From a virus, in the IMG/VR virus record IMGVR_UViG_3300006929_000103, positions 1 through 26,133 of that record: a stretch of DNA of 26,133 nucleotides. The stretch is one strand, 5' to 3'. A program made the position numbers and the translations under genes. The stretch's first letter is position 1; each line of letters begins with the position of its first letter. Below are positions 24,770-26,133 of the stretch, in pieces. Below the pieces are notes generated by a model that saw nothing but the letters and a program-made list of their open reading frames with translations, had not been told where the DNA came from and made no database searches.

Positions 24770-25918
24770 TTAAACTTTTTTAATACTTCTAATTTTGAGT
24801 CCTCTTCCACTTGTCGTATCACCAACAGGTCTAATTTTTAGACTGTCTTTTGTACTGAGTTGTGGTGCTTTACGAATATCCATATTGATATTCTTAGACT
24901 TACGAGCAACATCATCTACTGTTGCTGCTACACCTTGCTCATAAAAGAACTTAGCAAATTTTTCCGGATTCATCGCAACTGATAAAGCTCGATGGTATCC
25001 TTCAGGATCCACTATTAATCCGTCATCGCCCATAAACTTGTTTACAAATTTATTTACATCTGACTGATTATTTTTCAGTTCTTCTGCAGTACCAGGTTTA
25101 TAATTAACCTTTTTGTCTTCACCTACACTAAATTCAAAACCTTTAAACTCAGTGTCGAATACTTCATTGGTTTTATTCAAAAAGTAATCATACCTTTTTT
25201 GTCGGCCATCCGCATTAGTTTTAGATTCCTCGATATACTTCTTGTAAGCACTTAGATCTTTTTCTTGTTCTTCAGATAATCCACCCCCACTTGACTCAAG
25301 AGGAATTTTATACTTATCTTTCTGTTCCTTGAAAAACTTCTTCGCTTTCGCAAGTTCTCTTTTCTTAGCTAATTTTTTTCTCTTAATATCACGTTCTTCA
25401 TCTTCTTCTTCATTGAAGCCGAATTTGTCGTCCATAATATCTTGTATATCAATAGCATCAAGACCATCTTCTTGCGTGCTAATGAAATCAGCTAAAACAG
25501 AATCATCGTCCATGGCATCGTAGTCTTTTTGTAATTTATAAAAGTCTTCTATACCACGTCCGGTTTCTTTTTTATAATCCATATACAACTTAACATCTTC
25601 TGGTAATTGAGGGTTTGATTCTTTAGTCTCAAACAATTCATCAACAGTATTGATGTCTTTGTCATATCTGTTTTTAATATAAGAAAGAACGTCTTCATCA
25701 TTTAACTCTGATGAGGGAGTTTCTTTGTTAACTTTTTGTTCTGGTGTTGACTCTACTTTTTCTTCAACACTTTCATTTACAGGTTCTTTAACCTGTTCTA
25801 CTTTTTCTTCTGAAGATTCATTATTAAGTTTCTCTTCATGATCCTTTAATAATTTCTCTTCTATTTCGGCTTTTGATTTTTGAGTGTTGCCTTCCACTGC
25901 TTTAACTTGTATTTTCAT
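24770..25918 (-). CDS. Probable capsid scaffolding protein, 382 aa
   Basis: The protein is highly charged and largely helical. The first 80 residues are a Glu/Lys/Ser-rich disordered region with NESSEEKVEQVKEPVNESVE. A conserved-looking block follows: DEDVLSYIKNRYDKDINTVD and LPEDVKLYMDYKKETGRGIE (about 73-121). Then come an acidic stretch EEEDEERDIKRKKLAKKREL and a basic C-terminal tail SGRGLKIRSIKKV, the usual capsid-binding end of scaffolds. It stands directly upstream of the capsid gene, in the order portal, scaffold, capsid expected for tailed phages. No protease signature is visible, so a separate maturation protease is not suggested here. The role is inferred from charge, shape and place. 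The A/T-rich leader carries a TAATTTTG element. Confidence 0.75.
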   Translation of the reverse strand: MKIQVKAVEGNTQKSKAEIEEKLLKDHEEKLNNESSEEKVEQVKEPVNESVEEKVESTPEQKVNKETPSSELNDEDVLSYIKNRYDKDINTVDELFETKESNPQLPEDVKLYMDYKKETGRGIEDFYKLQKDYDAMDDDSVLADFISTQEDGLDAIDIQDIMDDKFGFNEEEDEERDIKRKKLAKKRELAKAKKFFKEQKDKYKIPLESSGGGLSEEQEKDLSAYKKYIEESKTNADGRQKRYDYFLNKTNEVFDTEFKGFEFSVGEDKKVNYKPGTAEELKNNQSDVNKFVNKFMGDDGLIVDPEGYHRALSVAMNPEKFAKFFYEQGVAATVDDVARKSKNINMDIRKAPQLSTKDSLKIRPVGDTTSGRGLKIRSIKKV

Positions 25919-25934
25919 TTGATTAAATTTTAAA

Positions 25935-25942
25935 CAAAATTA
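25935..25942 (-). promoter_or_regulatory. TAATTTTG, possible -7 box before the scaffold/capsid genes
   Basis: TAATTTTG fits TAnnTTTG and lies in the only gap (25919-25963) between the PAP2 gene and the scaffold gene, 16 bases before the ATG. The area is nearly pure A/T, so a chance match is likely, and no -33 TTG or TTTG is seen. Confidence 0.25.
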
Positions 25943-25963
25943 AACAATAATTTATTATATATT

Positions 25964-26133
25964 TTAAGCGGTTTTAAAATGATTAAATAAGCTTTCACCA
26001 AGCTTTTCTCCCATTGTTTTATCTGATTCATAATGCACTCTTGCAAGTATTCTGCTTTTTGAAATATTTTGTGCAGCTTGCATTAACTCCTTTTGCATTT
26101 CTGGATACATGTCAGTTAATACCAAAGCTATCA
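25964..26133 (-). CDS. PAP2-type (class A acid phosphatase-like) phosphatase, C-terminal end, cut by window edge
   Basis: Reading leftward from the right edge, the frame is open for 56 codons to a TAA at 25964-25966. The visible part reads LTDMYPEMQKELMQAAQ, then SRILARVHYESDKTMGEKLG, then a short end LFNHFKTA. S-R-x5-H-x3-D is motif 3 of the PAP2 superfamily; its His is the catalytic nucleophile and the Asp supports it. The MYPE...AQNIS stretch before it and the G-x-x-LG-x-x-L after it match bacterial class A acid phosphatases. The earlier motifs (KxxxxxxRP and PSGH) must lie off the window, so completeness cannot be judged. The gene ends 45 bases before the scaffold gene on the same strand, so it may share the virion transcript. 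Substrates could be a phospholipid, an isoprenoid pyrophosphate or soluble phosphate esters. Confidence 0.75.
   Translation of the reverse strand, partial: IALVLTDMYPEMQKELMQAAQNISKSRILARVHYESDKTMGEKLGESLFNHFKTA

Noticed and set aside
1-26133. CRISPR array, tRNA or rRNA genes, insertion sequence, integrase, att site
   Set aside because: No regularly spaced DNA repeats, cloverleaf-sized gaps, transposase or recombinase motifs, or long direct repeats were seen; coding is nearly continuous.

Overview
The window looks like part of a tailed-phage genome, most likely a marine virus that infects a Bacteroidetes (Flavobacteriia-like) host. It is AT-rich and very densely coded, with no gap above about 100 bases. 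It has no tRNA, rRNA, integrase or insertion sequence. Start codons are mostly preceded by A/T-rich leaders instead of Shine-Dalgarno sequences, and a few TAnnTTTG elements resemble Bacteroidetes -7 promoter boxes. Several proteins resemble, from memory, families common in uncultured Mediterranean phages and environmental crAss-like or other podoviruses. No database search was possible, so the family placement is an inference.

Bases 1-3086 read rightward. They hold a replication and accessory block: the C-terminal part of an SNF2-type helicase, a small lipoprotein, a VRR-NUC nuclease, an unknown protein, a protein built on the DNA-binding domain IV of DnaA, and three small unknown genes. These genes are tightly packed or overlapping and probably form one operon.

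Bases 2980-26133 read leftward and form a long virion operon. In transcription order it holds the end of a PAP2-type phosphatase, a scaffold-like acidic protein, the major capsid protein, a conserved head-neck-type protein, a small capsid-associated protein, a terminator followed by a candidate promoter, two tail-tube or ring proteins, a 1598-residue tail hub-type protein, two appendage proteins, a GNAT-like protein, three probable internal (ejected) virion proteins ending in a 2216-residue giant, and a small unknown protein. Terminase and portal genes are not in view and presumably lie beyond the right edge.

The two blocks converge near 3 kb. The last genes overlap tail to tail by 107 bases, and candidate terminators for each direction sit inside the opposing transcript. 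The most interesting points are the DnaA-domain-IV protein, a cysteine-closed module present once in the tail hub protein and up to three times in its neighbour, the PAP2 and GNAT enzymes inside the structural operon, and a lipoprotein inside the replication operon.
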